Source: Corinectria fuckeliana (Eukaryota > Ascomycota > Sordariomycetes > Hypocreales > Nectriaceae). From it: a stretch of 64,000 nt of DNA. This document shows, piece after piece, positions 44,341 to 54,968 of the stretch. Location of the stretch: positions 1-64,000 of the forward strand of contig WPDH01000062.1 of assembly GCA_019137255.1 (NCBI GenBank), in the 5' to 3' direction. Position 1 is the stretch's first letter, and every line of letters begins with the position of its first letter. The notes under the pieces were generated by a model. The model was not told the DNA's origin. It saw only the letters and a program-made list of their open reading frames with translations, and did no database searches. Position numbers and translations under genes: made by a program.

Positions 44341-44830
44341 GATGTAGTCAAGCTGAGAGCCTGTCCGAGGCAGAAACAAGAACGAGTGCCCTGAATCCTG
44401 AATGCCCAGACTCAATCGCACTTTGAACGTGCAGGTTGAAGGTACTCGAGCCTAAGAACTAATCTGGGCTGGTGAGGAAGCAATAAAAACAAAAACGATG
44501 GCCTCGAATCCTGAATGGTACTCGAAGACGTGATTGTGCGTCGACGTTGCTCGAGCCAAGAGCCTGTTTGAGCCGAAGACACGGACGGCAGCCCTGCATC
44601 CTGGTTGGTGTTCGAACCGGCGTCGGAGGCTGATTCTTGAGCGCACAGAAATAAAAACAAGAACGATGGCCTGAAACTTGGTGGTAGTCAAGGCGGATGT
44701 AGAGGTCCCCACGACAACAAAGGCCGAAGTTGGGATGTGTCAAGGGAAATGACGAAAACGAGAGTACTGGATCTTGAACCAGACGGATACTTTGTGAGGA
44801 GCCTTGAAACAAATTTGCACGAAAGTGCGT
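44341..44830. repeat. Degenerate repeats of about 100 bp
   Basis: Related segments recur with the theme AAAAACRARAACGATGGCC followed by TGAATCCTGAATGG or a variant and then a CTCGAG- or TCGA-like end, for example near 44375, 44485 and 44650. Divergence is high and unit borders are uncertain. Confidence 0.45.
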
Positions 44831-44959
44831 CGACATGGGAGTTCAACTGGGTAGGCACTTGTCAGTTGGGTGCTATCTGAGATAGAGATGAACGGCTGAC
44901 TTACTTTTTTTTGGTCGGATTCTTGTTTTCGAGGTTTTTTTTAGGTGGCCTTCGTGACA

Positions 44960-45545
44960 GCCATTTTCGGTTTTTGTGTCTCTGAGACTGACTGGTTCAT
45001 CATACAGGTTAACAGATCGAAGAGTCTGGTTATGAGACTTAGATAGTGCTTAGTTGTGGAAGCAGGAGCGGACGAACCTTGATCTGATGTTGAGGAGTAT
45101 AAAAGCAGAGCGAAAACACTAACGAAAACATAAACTGCAACTTGCCCTAGAGGAGTAGGTATGTAAGCTACCGAGTCTGACTGGATGAAAGAACAAGTAA
45201 CGTACCTGGATGATCCTTCTCAAGTCAGAAGGTTTGCCTGAGCCTGTGGCTATATCGAGCATATTAAAGGCAAAACAGAAACGAAAACGAGAACGAAACG
45301 AAAACGAAACGAAAGCAGCAACAAGATGAACTGAAACTCATTCCTAGTTGAACAAAGGCGTCAGCAAGCGAATCTAATCAGGTAGAGTCAAGGGTAACAT
45401 ACCTCGACGATCCTTCGCAGTTGGAGTCCTTGCTCTAAGAGAAGAGAACGGCAAAACAAGATATTCCTATCGCATGACAAGCGTGAGCTAGTGAACCTGG
45501 TAAGAGTTGTAGTTGGGAGCGACATACCTCGTACGGTCTGTAAGT
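44960..45545 (-). repeat. Degenerate repeat array with splice-site-like motifs
   Basis: On the minus strand about three units of roughly 150-200 bp can be aligned by hand. Each has GGATCRTCSAG or similar, directly followed by GTATGT or GTACGT, then a CTCTACC...TTAG-like stretch and TTCGCTTGCTGACGC or a variant. The middle unit carries a TTTCGTTTTCG run. The donor-like sequences start near 45529, 45402 and 45206. They lie directly downstream of the stop of the proline-rich gene on the same strand, so they could be introns of its 3' UTR or a separate noncoding transcript. Confidence 0.4.
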
Positions 45546-45558
45546 TGGGAAGTCGCGC

Positions 45559-46887
45559 TTAAAAGAAGTTGCCCCGCGGCGGCGAGAAGAAAACTCGGCC
45601 CAGAGGGTCTTCTATGACCGCGTCCTCGCCTTCGTCCGTCTCGTCGTCTTCATCTGCACCCTCATTCTCCTTGTTCTCATCCGACGAAAGTCGGATCTCA
45701 TGAACGGGTAGCTGTCTAATACGTGGCAGAGGTACAATGTGCACAGTCTGTGGGACAGGAATTTGCCCGAGAACAGCCAGAGAAGCAGGAGCCGGGACGA
45801 CCACAGCCTGGTGAACGACCGCGCCTGGGAAGCCGTAATTGTCGTCAAGATCAAGAGGTAGCTCGTCAGCAAAGCTGACATGTCGGCTAAGTCCGCGGGT
45901 GTGACGGCGGCCGGGCATCGGATCCGAGCTTGGCGAGCGGACTGATGGCCGCGGCGGTGTCGCCGGGCGAGGGGGGCGGGGGGGCGCGATACCCCGGGGT
46001 GGGATACGCGGCGCACTGTTAGGCAGACGTGTGCGAGCAAGCGTGGCCCGAGAGGGCCTGGGAGCTGGAGGGGGTGCCAGTGTCTCTGGCATCCTGTTTC
46101 TGAGAATTCCTGCCCGGGGAGCAGGGACGGGCGTCTCTGGAGGGCCAGGGCGAGCCACACGAGGCGAAGGTGTCTCGAGAAGATCATCATTCTCAATCTG
46201 TGCAGGAGGGGTTTGAAACCGAACAGGAAGAGTGCGATGAGAAGGTCTAGGGGCAGGAGGAGGTGGCGGGAATCGTCCAAGAGGAGGACCAGGGGGGGCA
46301 ACATTGGTGCGTAGTTCCTCCCACGTGGGCATTCTAACTGTCATAGCAGGGTCAACTGGTTGAACACGACGCAAGGAGATCTGGCCGCCAGTGGGATCCG
46401 TTGGGACACTTCCTCTGGACCACAGGACAGGAAGCGTTGGGTTGTAAGTGATAGGTTCTGGGTTTCGGAGCCTCTGTAGAAGGAACTCTCTGCGGCGGAG
46501 ATTCTCTTCTTCATCTGGTTCAGACTCACGGCTGCCTGGAGGAGGACACATGGCTGCTGCCGCTTGTGCGCCTGTGACTGCGTCTTTTGCTGTTGTTCTT
46601 ACTGTTGTTCTTGCTGGTTCTGGGGGTTGTTGTGGTGGAGTTGTTGTGTTGTTGTTGCGGCGATGTTGTTGTTGTGGAGGGGAGAAGGTGGGAGTTTCTC
46701 GTCGAAGCAGGTGACTGAAATATATTCGCTGCCTAGGGGTTTCTGCCCACGGCCTGAACTCCCCCCTAGGGCCTGCCCACAAGGGAGCACTCACAAAATC
46801 CCTCGTAGCAAGCGAGGAAACGCCCTCTCCTATTCGTTTTATTCCCCCACCTCCCCTGCCCAACACCCCCCGTTGGCCAGTCTGCAC
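45559..46887 (-). CDS. Proline-rich disordered protein, unknown family
   Basis: This uninterrupted frame gives 442 aa from the first ATG, or 330 aa from the ATG at 46551 (MCPPPGSRESEPDEEENLRR). I favour the second, because the first 110 residues are low complexity (Gln, Asn, Thr and Pro runs). The body is rich in Pro and Arg with many PxxP and PPRP elements (SH3-type ligands) and looks disordered. Near the end RHVSFADELPLDLDDN matches the [RK]x[VI]xF docking motif for protein phosphatase 1, and the tail is strongly acidic (ENEGADEDDETDEGED) before FFSPPRGNFF. I do not recognise a family. A lone long frame in GC-rich DNA could be composition-driven, but the ordered motifs and the acidic tail argue for a real protein. 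Confidence 0.55.
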   Translation of the reverse strand: MQTGQRGVLGRGGGGIKRIGEGVSSLATRDFVSAPLWAGPRGEFRPWAETPRQRIYFSHLLRRETPTFSPPQQQHRRNNNTTTPPQQPPEPARTTVRTTAKDAVTGAQAAAAMCPPPGSRESEPDEEENLRRREFLLQRLRNPEPITYNPTLPVLWSRGSVPTDPTGGQISLRRVQPVDPAMTVRMPTWEELRTNVAPPGPPLGRFPPPPPAPRPSHRTLPVRFQTPPAQIENDDLLETPSPRVARPGPPETPVPAPRAGILRNRMPETLAPPPAPRPSRATLARTRLPNSAPRIPPRGIAPPRPPRPATPPRPSVRSPSSDPMPGRRHTRGLSRHVSFADELPLDLDDNYGFPGAVVHQAVVVPAPASLAVLGQIPVPQTVHIVPLPRIRQLPVHEIRLSSDENKENEGADEDDETDEGEDAVIEDPLGRVFFSPPRGNFF

Positions 46888-47972
46888 TGCCTTTTGTATT
46901 TGCAGAGGCCATGACTGCCTAGCATCCCCCTAGGAGTCAACCCTTTCTTCGTTCCGTTTGTCTCCCTAGATAAAAGTCGTCTTCATCTTCTCACTCACAC
47001 AAACCAAAACAACGAGCTTCTTCGTCTCCTTTTCAACTCGCAACAATTATACCAACAACATCATCAATACAACATCATCAATAGTCAGCACCGCCAAGTG
47101 CTGAAAAGCTGATGAACCTAGTTAGCACCCCTAAGTGCTGGCCCTATCTCTAGGTATTCAACCCCCCTTTGCCCTCTCGGGCTTGCCCATCCTTCCATCC
47201 CATCTGTCAAACTTCGCTCGTCACTCTTCTAAGACTTCCTTTCTAGAATCGTCAACCTACGAGTGTCGCTAGCTCTGACAGCCAAAGGGGGCCGACCCCT
47301 CAGCTTCATTGCCAAGGGCATGCCGCCCTAAGCATAGCTATGCTGCGGCTGGCCACACACGGCCAGTCCGAACAAGGGCCCCGTCTTCGCCAAACGGACA
47401 AAACACAGTACGAAGAGTGAGAACTTGGAGTCTCAGCATGGGGTGCTTCGGTTCGTTGTTTGGAAATTGCCAGGGCTTGACAAGGAGGACGAGAAAGAGA
47501 CGGTTGGAATGTGAGGATTCGAACGCTGGAAGCGAGGATGGGGCAGAGAACAGAGGAAGAGATGGAATGGTGATTAAAGAGAGCATGAACCAAGAGAACT
47601 AAAGAAAATACAAATCTCAAGCTTCGGTGCCATCGTCGTGACTATTCCCAATTATAACTTTTATTCTTCACTGGCTTCGTTCTCCCTCCATGACCTAGAT
47701 GCTACCTCTCGCCTTCTTTGAAATATATCCCTCTCAAGAACTCCCAACAGATCGCAGATTGTTTCTTTGGGTGCTGGTTCGTAGACACAGCTCTAATGTC
47801 CGTTGCCTCCAAACATGGTGATAGCCCAACCGTTTCCTTTCCTTTTGCACTGGTCCCTCACCAACAAACGCCCCCTTCCTTGGTGTAGCAACTTCGCTGT
47901 GAACAGCCCGAAAAGCCTCTCGAGTATTAGGGATATCGGGGAATCGTATCGTAGAGTCGTATTATGCTCGGA
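46888..47972. other. Intergenic; promoter of the proline-rich gene
   Basis: It contains CAACAA/CATCAT-rich leader-like sequence (47030-47085) and two short hairpins AGCAC-N6-GTGCT at 47087-47102 and 47124-47139. No gene is supported. Confidence 0.5.
47087..47139. repeat. Pair of AGCAC-N6-GTGCT hairpins
   Basis: Two perfect 5-bp inverted repeats with 6-nt loops (CGCCAA and CCCTAA) lie 37 bp apart in the same orientation, in the region upstream of the proline-rich gene. Confidence 0.6.
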
Positions 47973-49589
47973 TTAGGATGGAACGACGGTGCGGGTTTCT
48001 GTTGTGTTAATAGCAGTCAGGTTAGCATACATGCAGCAAGAAACTAAAGGAAGGAGATTCGGGTACCAAGTTCCCATTTGAGCGCTGAGCTCCATTTCAG
48101 CCACTTTGGCTGCCTTTCTCCTCTTCGAATCCACGTATGCAGCGTTGTTGATGGCCATGGCAGCCGTGCCGATGTCGTCCTGGCGCCTGTTGACGAAATC
48201 AACCACGTCTTCGGAGACGTAGAAGCCGTTCTCGTCTTGTAGGCTTCGCTCAGGCAATACACCGTAGCGGTCGTCGCCCTCCAGGATGATTCGCTTCAGG
48301 GCCTTGATCAGACAAGACCGGTAGTTGATCGAGCGTTGATCAGACGGATCGGCTTCGGGAACGGCGCCCTTGATGATCTTGTTCCAGATCATGTCCTTCT
48401 GCTTCTCACGAAGGAAGTCCAGACGACGAGTCTTAAACTCGCTCTTGACGTGGAACCAGGCAAAGGCCTCTTCGGTGACCTGCTCTCGAGTGGTCGGGTT
48501 GACGAGGAACCGGCCCTCTTGGCGACACCGAGGCCTGAAATCCTCAACCCACTTCCGAAAGCCTGGCCGCTGGTTCATTCGCTTTCGATCGTTGGCCTTG
48601 AGATTCTTGAGGTCTAGTTCAGCCTCTGTGCCCTGGCCTTTCTGCTCTGGGTCCCGAGGATGGACCCAGAACAGCCTGCAGCGAGCGACGTACTCGTACA
48701 TGGCGTCGAGGTCTTCGAACGGCTCGGACCAGAAGTCCTTGATGGGGAGGCCAAGGAACTGGAGGATCTCGACCGGGTCGCTGGTGAGAAAGACTTTGGC
48801 TCGGTTTCGGTTGAAAGCTTCGATCTCGGGGATCCGGAGCCAGAGGGCGCGCTCGTCGACGCTGAGGCCGTAGGGGCGAATGGTCGTTCCCAGCAGATTC
48901 CACACATCGCCGTGGGCGTGCTTGAAAAGCATCCACTGGAAGTGTTCGAGGGAGTCGCAGACCCGGACGTCTACTTGGACAAAGCGCTCTTGCGGTTGGT
49001 CGGTCTGCAGGGAAGTGAGATTAGCTTCGGGTGGGACAGGACGCCTTCTCAAAGGACCTACCTTTGCTGTTTGAATTTCACGCGGAACAACAGAGATTCT
49101 GGAGGACGACTGCTGGCTTGGCTCGTCGAGAGGCCGTTTCTGCTCCGACTGGTGTGCCCCTTGGCATTCTTCTGCGACCGGGTAGCCGCAGTCTTGGGCT
49201 TGCGTGCTTGGGGCAGCGTCGGCAGGTTCCGTCGAGCTGGGAGCTCTCTTGAACCTGTCCAACGCGGACGACCTCTTGGGTGGCCAAGGCAGAGCGAAAT
49301 GCCCCGAGAAATCCTTTCCCTTGTCCGAAATCGTTTGCGTAGCATTGAGGGCGTTGGCGATGGTTGTGAATGCATCTGGTTTGCTTGCCGTTGGGTTCAG
49401 CGGCCACGCTAGGAGAATGTCGACGTCTCCAAAGTCCTGCTTCCCGGGGCCATCAATGGGGGATGCAACGCAGACGAAATGCTCCCTCAACGCTGCATGG
49501 CACTGTGCCTTGACAACATTGTAAACGTCCCTGGGCATCCGCGGCGTGAACAGGGGATTTGCGCCCGTGGCAAACGCCGACCCGCCCAT
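47973..49589 (-). CDS. Nucleotidyltransferase-fold-like protein, uncharacterised
   Basis: The frame is open for 538 aa from ATG 49589. The N-terminus has the marks of a polymerase-beta-like nucleotidyltransferase: GGS at residues 2-4 and FGDVDILLAW with Asp 55 and 57 in a DxD pattern. A disordered insert follows (about 95-190). Then come a conserved-looking segment (QVDVRVCDSLEHFQWMLFKHAHGD; LGTTIRPYGLSVDERALWLRIPE) and a basic helical C-terminal part. A good intron of 57 nt (49061-49005: GTAGGT, GCTAATC branch, CTGCAG) is inside the frame; it is a multiple of three and has no stop, so both spliced (519 aa) and retained forms can be read. At the end a second donor-like GTACCC may splice to give an earlier stop. 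The substrate is unknown. Confidence 0.7.
   Translation of the reverse strand: MGGSAFATGANPLFTPRMPRDVYNVVKAQCHAALREHFVCVASPIDGPGKQDFGDVDILLAWPLNPTASKPDAFTTIANALNATQTISDKGKDFSGHFALPWPPKRSSALDRFKRAPSSTEPADAAPSTQAQDCGYPVAEECQGAHQSEQKRPLDEPSQQSSSRISVVPREIQTAKVGPLRRRPVPPEANLTSLQTDQPQERFVQVDVRVCDSLEHFQWMLFKHAHGDVWNLLGTTIRPYGLSVDERALWLRIPEIEAFNRNRAKVFLTSDPVEILQFLGLPIKDFWSEPFEDLDAMYEYVARCRLFWVHPRDPEQKGQGTEAELDLKNLKANDRKRMNQRPGFRKWVEDFRPRCRQEGRFLVNPTTREQVTEEAFAWFHVKSEFKTRRLDFLREKQKDMIWNKIIKGAVPEADPSDQRSINYRSCLIKALKRIILEGDDRYGVLPERSLQDENGFYVSEDVVDFVNRRQDDIGTAAMAINNAAYVDSKRRKAAKVAEMELSAQMGTWYPNLLPLVSCCMYANLTAINTTETRTVVPS
49005..49061 (-). other. Stopless 57-nt intron in nucleotidyltransferase-like gene
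   Basis: GTAGGT...GCTAATC...CCCTGCAG on the minus strand. Retention would insert 19 residues (VGPLRRRP and onward) between QTAK and TDQPQER without changing frame. Confidence 0.7.
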
Positions 49590-52162
49590 TCCGGCGACGG
49601 GAAAGACGCTCGGAGCAACAAGAGAAGCGTGCCAATAGAAGGAGATGATGGAGGAGGTTTTGCGTGTTGCAGGTGGACTGTCTAATGCAGGAACCCGAAG
49701 ATGATGTGGCGGGACTGTTTGCTGCTGCGAGGGGTTTTCCGCACGGAGAGTACTGCTGCGGCTTGATTCTTAGGAGGAGAGCCCGTGAGAAGCGGGAACA
49801 GAAATTAAAGGGAGGTGATATGAAGCAATTGATTACTCGAAAGGCCGTCGAGGCCTCGGCGTGACTGACTGAAGCTATGCCTGTAGGTGATGGTGAGTCA
49901 AGCGGGAGTGGGAGAGTACGGTCTCCTAGCCTCTGCTCTACTCTGCTCTGGGCTGTGGCTTTGCAAATCCCTACTGGTAGCCTAAGGCGGGTGCAGAGTT
50001 GCTGACAGACTGCAGCGTCTGCCCACATCCTTGCATCCACTCTCTTCTTTGAAGCCCATCCCGCGAGACGATTCACGACCACCTCGATAGGAAATCAGCT
50101 GTCCGTCGGGGCATACCGGCGAGGGACTGCGTCTGTTTTGGCCAGGGAATGGAGAGAAGAAGGCCACAGATGTACGTTGTGGTAAGCTGGAAACAATCCC
50201 GCCCCTCAGCATCAGGATCACCACCCGACACCCCCCAGTATCTGACCGTCCACTGTCCAGACAGACACGAGATCCGTCTCAGAGAACGCACAAGGATCTA
50301 GAAACCCGACCTAGATCATTCTGGAGGTACACTTATAGCCCTCAATCTACAGCACGATCCCCTCCTGGGGCCGCCTCGAAATGTTCGACCCCCGCATGCC
50401 ACCCCGCGCCGGAGATCTTTCCGCATCGTACTGATCCTGAGCCTAGTCTCCTACGACTTGACCAAGATAGACAATATTGTGAGTAACATGGTACCTGCCG
50501 ATGGTGTTGCTAACACACGGTGCTCATCAAAGAAATGCCGCCTTCGATCTGACCCTCCACCTACTGGAGAAGCCACATCCAAACCAGCGCAACAATTCCC
50601 ACGCGAGTCCTTGAGAGCTTCATCTGTCAAAGAAATCACCCCGAGTACTCTCATATGTTATGTGAGAGATTCACTCGACCCGCTGGTTGTTGTAAGACAT
50701 GGCGGCGCATCTTCGACACCGGCTCCGGGCCTCGACGATGACTTGCCCGAACGAACATTATTTAACAAACACGACGAACAACAACACAACTCCTGATGAC
50801 TCCCTACTTCGGACTTGGAAAGAGACGAGATATACGGAATGTCCTTCTTGGATGTCTCCGTCGCCTTGAAGCATTTGTTTGCCCCCGAATGCTCCAGTGT
50901 GTCAGTTCGAAAGGCACTTAATGACCCCCGCCGACCAGGCTCTGCAGTAAGAAACGTCAAGTCTCTTGCGGTCTCTCTATGAGTGTGAGACACGGTATTG
51001 TACATTATCTGTCCCTTCTCAGACTGCTTGGTCTGGACAAAGTGACTGACTTGAGGCAGATCTCTGGCGAATTTCTTCCCTGGCCTCCCCTCGAATCCTC
51101 TCCTTGACGCCGACCGACGCTCGCGACTACATATCGAGTAGCCGAAGGACAGGACGCTTGCTCGAATTCCCAAATGGCATCCTTTGCCTCCTCAAAGACG
51201 ACCGACTCCCACACTGACGTGTGTGCGAGCCCAAAAACTGGACCTCCACCCAGGCTCTTGACTGGTGACCCATCGATTCCTACAGAAGACACCGACTTTC
51301 ACTCTTGCGTGTTACCCGAAGACCTTCATATTTAATAGCTGGATATTTCGGAAGGCGCAAGCAGAATTGGAGACCTCTGTCTTCAGTGGCCCGGCTCAAA
51401 GGGGAAAATAACGGGCTGGTAAGGCTGTGTCAATCTACCCCTATCGAAGCTATTGAGGGTTCCAATAAACTGAAGGCTGTAGATCCCCCTGGTTCTCAGG
51501 CTCTCTTTAGGCAGAGAAGCCTGAAGACGTAGAGGTCTAGAGGTATGGCCACCTGGCTGGACCAATTTGCAGAGCTGACACCCGTCTCCCATCAAAATGC
51601 AATCCTAACCCCTGCGAGAGGAGAGCAATGCTTTACCATAACTCCTACTCTGGTAGAAACGAGTTTGCAGGTGGTGAGTTATCGCTGATCCCCTCACATG
51701 CTTGAACCCCAGCGTCAGAGTATATCAAGAAGCTAAGTGATGGTTGGCGGAGTGTTAGTGCCTCCTCGATGCCAAGGCTCGTACAGCATTTCGGCTATTG
51801 ATTCGGCGAACCATTCCCTCCACGACGCGGAAGTCGTCATCCAGCGTTCGAAGCTGCTTAGCCTGGTGGCACGAGCATGGCTTTGCATCAACGTGCGACG
51901 CACCCCCTCAGTGTTGAAGCTTAGCCGACATGGAAACCCCCGTCTTATGGGCTAGGATTGAAAAGCCTACGGCCCCTCATATTCTGAGAAGGATTCTAGG
52001 CATGCTGGAGCCGCTCGTTGCATCTGCAACTCCTCTTTGACAACCGTGTGTGCTTTCACAGTCAGATGGACCCTCGTATCACTGACCTTTTAATGAACAG
52101 TGACGACCACTTCATTCGCAGCTCCGGCGCTACTGCTCACCGGCTCACAATATCATTGAACG
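49590..52162. other. Intergenic, nothing recognised
   Basis: This 2.6-kb stretch shows only short frames lacking domain-like sequence. The missing first exon of the following membrane protein gene may lie in its right part. Confidence 0.45.
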
Positions 52163-53285
52163 ATGCGTCAAGCCCGAAACCAAGCCCGACAAACAGCCGG
52201 AGCAGGGGAATCGCAAGATGAAGGGGGAGACCTGCCCACGACAGCACCACCGGTAGGCCTGGGTTCCTACTACGGACCAGGTGATCATCTGGCTATCCGG
52301 CAGAGCGCGGATCATACGTGTGGCTACCACACATGGGAAGGCCCAGGTAACTGCCCTATGTACCTCTGTGGCTCCTTCGTCTTGGACAAGCGCCTGTAAA
52401 ATTGCTGCTAACACTTATCGTCGTCTGCTGCTATAGATCGCTGGGTACCTTACGACTGCGGTAGTATCATTTGCAGGACCGTCGATACACACTTCGCTTG
52501 CGGAGCAATCCCATTTACAACATGCTACGGAAAGAGGCACTCGTTCTGTAAACCTGGAGCCTCGGCGCCGCCAAGAGTGCTGTGCTGGTTTGTCTCTTTA
52601 ATCCTCCCACTTACTGTTGTAGTCCATAGCTAACAGAACCAACTCACCATGCAGTGATGAAGACAAATTCCCCGCTTGCTTGACTGCGATCAAGGACAAC
52701 GAAGACCACAACAAAGATGATCTGACGGCCTACCTTTGTGGCGTATCCGAGCTTTCGGGGAAACTGGCCGTCTTCGAGACGCCGGTGGAGAATCGAACGA
52801 GCACAATAACGATGAGCGGCACCACGTCCGAAATCGATGTCACGACAACCCTCACTACCTACTCGACTGGGAGCGGCCGAGACGTCATCCAGACACAAGA
52901 GGGGGAATCGGACGATTCTGGCTCCGACACCCCCATCGGGGCTATCGTTGGCGGCGTGATCGGCGGACTGGCATTGGTACTCTTCATGGTATTTGGCGTC
53001 TGGTTCATCCGCTTCCAAAAGAAGAAGGCTGCTGCCAGTGCCGAAAGGGAGGCGGCGCTGGCAGCGCAGATGAGCCATACCTCAGCACAGTACCAAGGCT
53101 CGCCTCATATGCCGCTTCCTGGTGGTAAACCGGGGGTGTCTCCTCTGGGCGGAGAGCAGAACGTCTACCAAGATGGAATGCTTGTGGCTCAGAACTTCCC
53201 GAAGCCTGGCCCAAACCCACGGCCTCCAAGCGAACTGCCTGAAGATAGCACCAGGTATTCGAGTACACCTGTTGAGCTGCAATGA
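52163..53285 (+). CDS. Cys-rich ectodomain, single-span membrane protein (start uncertain)
   Basis: Three exons are clear: one ending at 52346, then 52437-52587 and 52655-53285. Introns of 90 and 67 nt have GTAACT...CTATAG and GTTTGT...ATGCAG ends, each with a CTAAC branch. The ectodomain begins near TAPPVGLGSYYGPGDHLAIR and has regularly placed cysteines (TCGYHTWEG; YDCGSIICRT; FACGAIPFTTC; FCKPG; VLCC; PACLTA). A Ser/Thr-rich stalk follows (residues after NRTSTITMSGTTSE), then one membrane helix (GAIVGGVIGGLALVLFMVFG) and a cytosolic tail with KKK and Pro-rich sequence. This is the common fungal layout of WSC/Mid2-like surface proteins, though no named domain is certain. The ATG at 52163 gives no signal peptide; an upstream exon is likely. 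Confidence 0.75.
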
Positions 53286-54968
53286 GCGGAGAATGGGGAT
53301 GTGTGGTATGGACGGAGTTTTGACGTGATCGGATACCTGGGAGATTGACGTTGACAGTTTTGCGTACCGAGCGACGTAAAGGGTACTGTTCTTTCGGGTG
53401 GAATGTATAATAGTGATTCTAGTAGCGAGCTGTTTCCTAATTGTGCTTTGGGCCCTCGAGTGGTAGTGAACGTACTGGCATGAGGTCTCAGCTAAATTCT
53501 CGTAGCTGCTGGGGGAGGCAGAACTGAGGAGCGCCTATTATCAGTAGGCCAGACCTGCCTCTGCACAAAGTCTGTCTTCCCGTGTTTGGACGCCAACGTT
53601 TCCAGTACACATAGAGAATCGCAAATGCTCCATCTGACCGAAACATTCGCTGTGGTAGTGATGGCTGACGAGCCTCGCAGGCTGGGAAGCCGGGCCATAG
53701 GGAAGAACGATGCCAGCAAGTCGACTCGCCGTGTACTACACTCAGGGCATCGAAACTGCTTCAGAAGCCCACCACCACACCTGTTCGGGCTTGAGCCATA
53801 GGTGCCTGTTTATGGGTGTCTTCGCGTGAACTCAGTGGAAAGAAAGAAGAAATGGTGAGGTCGCCAGACTATGGGAGCTGCTTCATGGATTGGGGAGAGC
53901 CTCGGCTGGTGGCCTACGAAGTACAGGGTGTTGTCGCTGCCCCTCCAGAGGCCCCTGTACTGTACCGGTACACTGTAAGCAGCCCGAGGCGGTGGAAACC
54001 AGGAGGGGTACCCAGTGGTGCCAGTCCGGACGATCAACTAGCTATCTACTTCGTACTCCAAAGCGCACGCATAACTTGCTCTGACAATGGTGTCTCGAGA
54101 ATGGAAGAGAGGCGTCGCCTGGAGTGGCATGCGGTGGGAATTACAGATGCGTCGGGACGGACGGTAGACCCTAGAGGCGTTGGGAGCAACGGCGCAACGA
54201 AGCTGGAGATGTCCTTCGTAATATTCGGCTTTGCTTTCGTACCTGGACTAGTTTGATAGATCTACACTAGGCTAGATGAATCCAATGGTGCGGGAGAGCT
54301 GCCCCTTTGGATCTGGGACGCCCGCAAAAGGGCCAGGGCTCTCCGCTGTTAGTATGTACGAAGCACTGTAGATCCCAGTCCCAGGGTTGGGTTCCCTTGG
54401 CTTTCTACCTACCTCTAGGTACCTGGGCAGTCAAGGCGTTTCTCGACTCTGCCCTGCAGGTGAGAGTCGAGTCGTGCTGCCGCTCAGCTCAGTCGACTAT
54501 CTTTACTGGCTGCATCCGTAGCTACCACTGAGATGCCTGGCCTGCTACAGAGGACAACAGCCACTGCACGAATGTTCCAGGGCGGGTACCAACAGCCCCC
54601 GGGGCCTTTTTAGGCGTTTGCGGGGAGCGGGGAGGGCGGAACCTAAGCAGATGCGACTAGACCTCCGCAGGCTACTAAGGTGGCTAGAGAGCTGGGAGAT
54701 GCTGGGCCGGGATGGGATGGGATGGGCAGATGGATGAATGGATGGATGAATAAATGCAGGCATAATGTTCGGCTGCTCTGCTGCTGCATTCCCCATGCTT
54801 TTTTCTCGTGTCGTTCGTTGCCGTGAAAAAAGGAAAACTTTGGTGAGTTCATCCTTTTAACTCTTTCATTACTAGGGTCGCCCGCTTCCTCGTCTCTCGC
54901 CCTCTCCACCCTCGCTCACTCAACTCACTCCCTCAGTCTCGACTCTCTCCTCTTCATCGCCGTTAGAA
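53286..54968. other. Intergenic, nothing recognised
   Basis: This 1.7-kb stretch lies between the membrane protein and the CE5 gene. It includes a GATG/GGATGAAT-like simple run at 54710-54755 and the CE5 leader. No gene is supported. Confidence 0.5.

Larger units (their letters stand above)
44053..45558. other. Noncoding with degenerate repeats
   Basis: The 1.5-kb stretch between TMA20 and the proline-rich gene is built largely of diverged repeats (see separate entries). No intact frame is present. Confidence 0.5.

Noticed and set aside
47510..47535. GGATTCGAACG resembles a tRNA B-box on the minus strand
   Set aside because: No A-box at the right distance, the T-stem does not pair and no acceptor stem can be formed.
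50658..51173. 171-codon minus-strand frame
   Set aside because: Low-complexity Ser/Arg composition and no recognisable family; left as intergenic.
53816..54256. 146-codon plus-strand frame
   Set aside because: No domain-like sequence, no signal or splice context, and the length is within chance for this composition.
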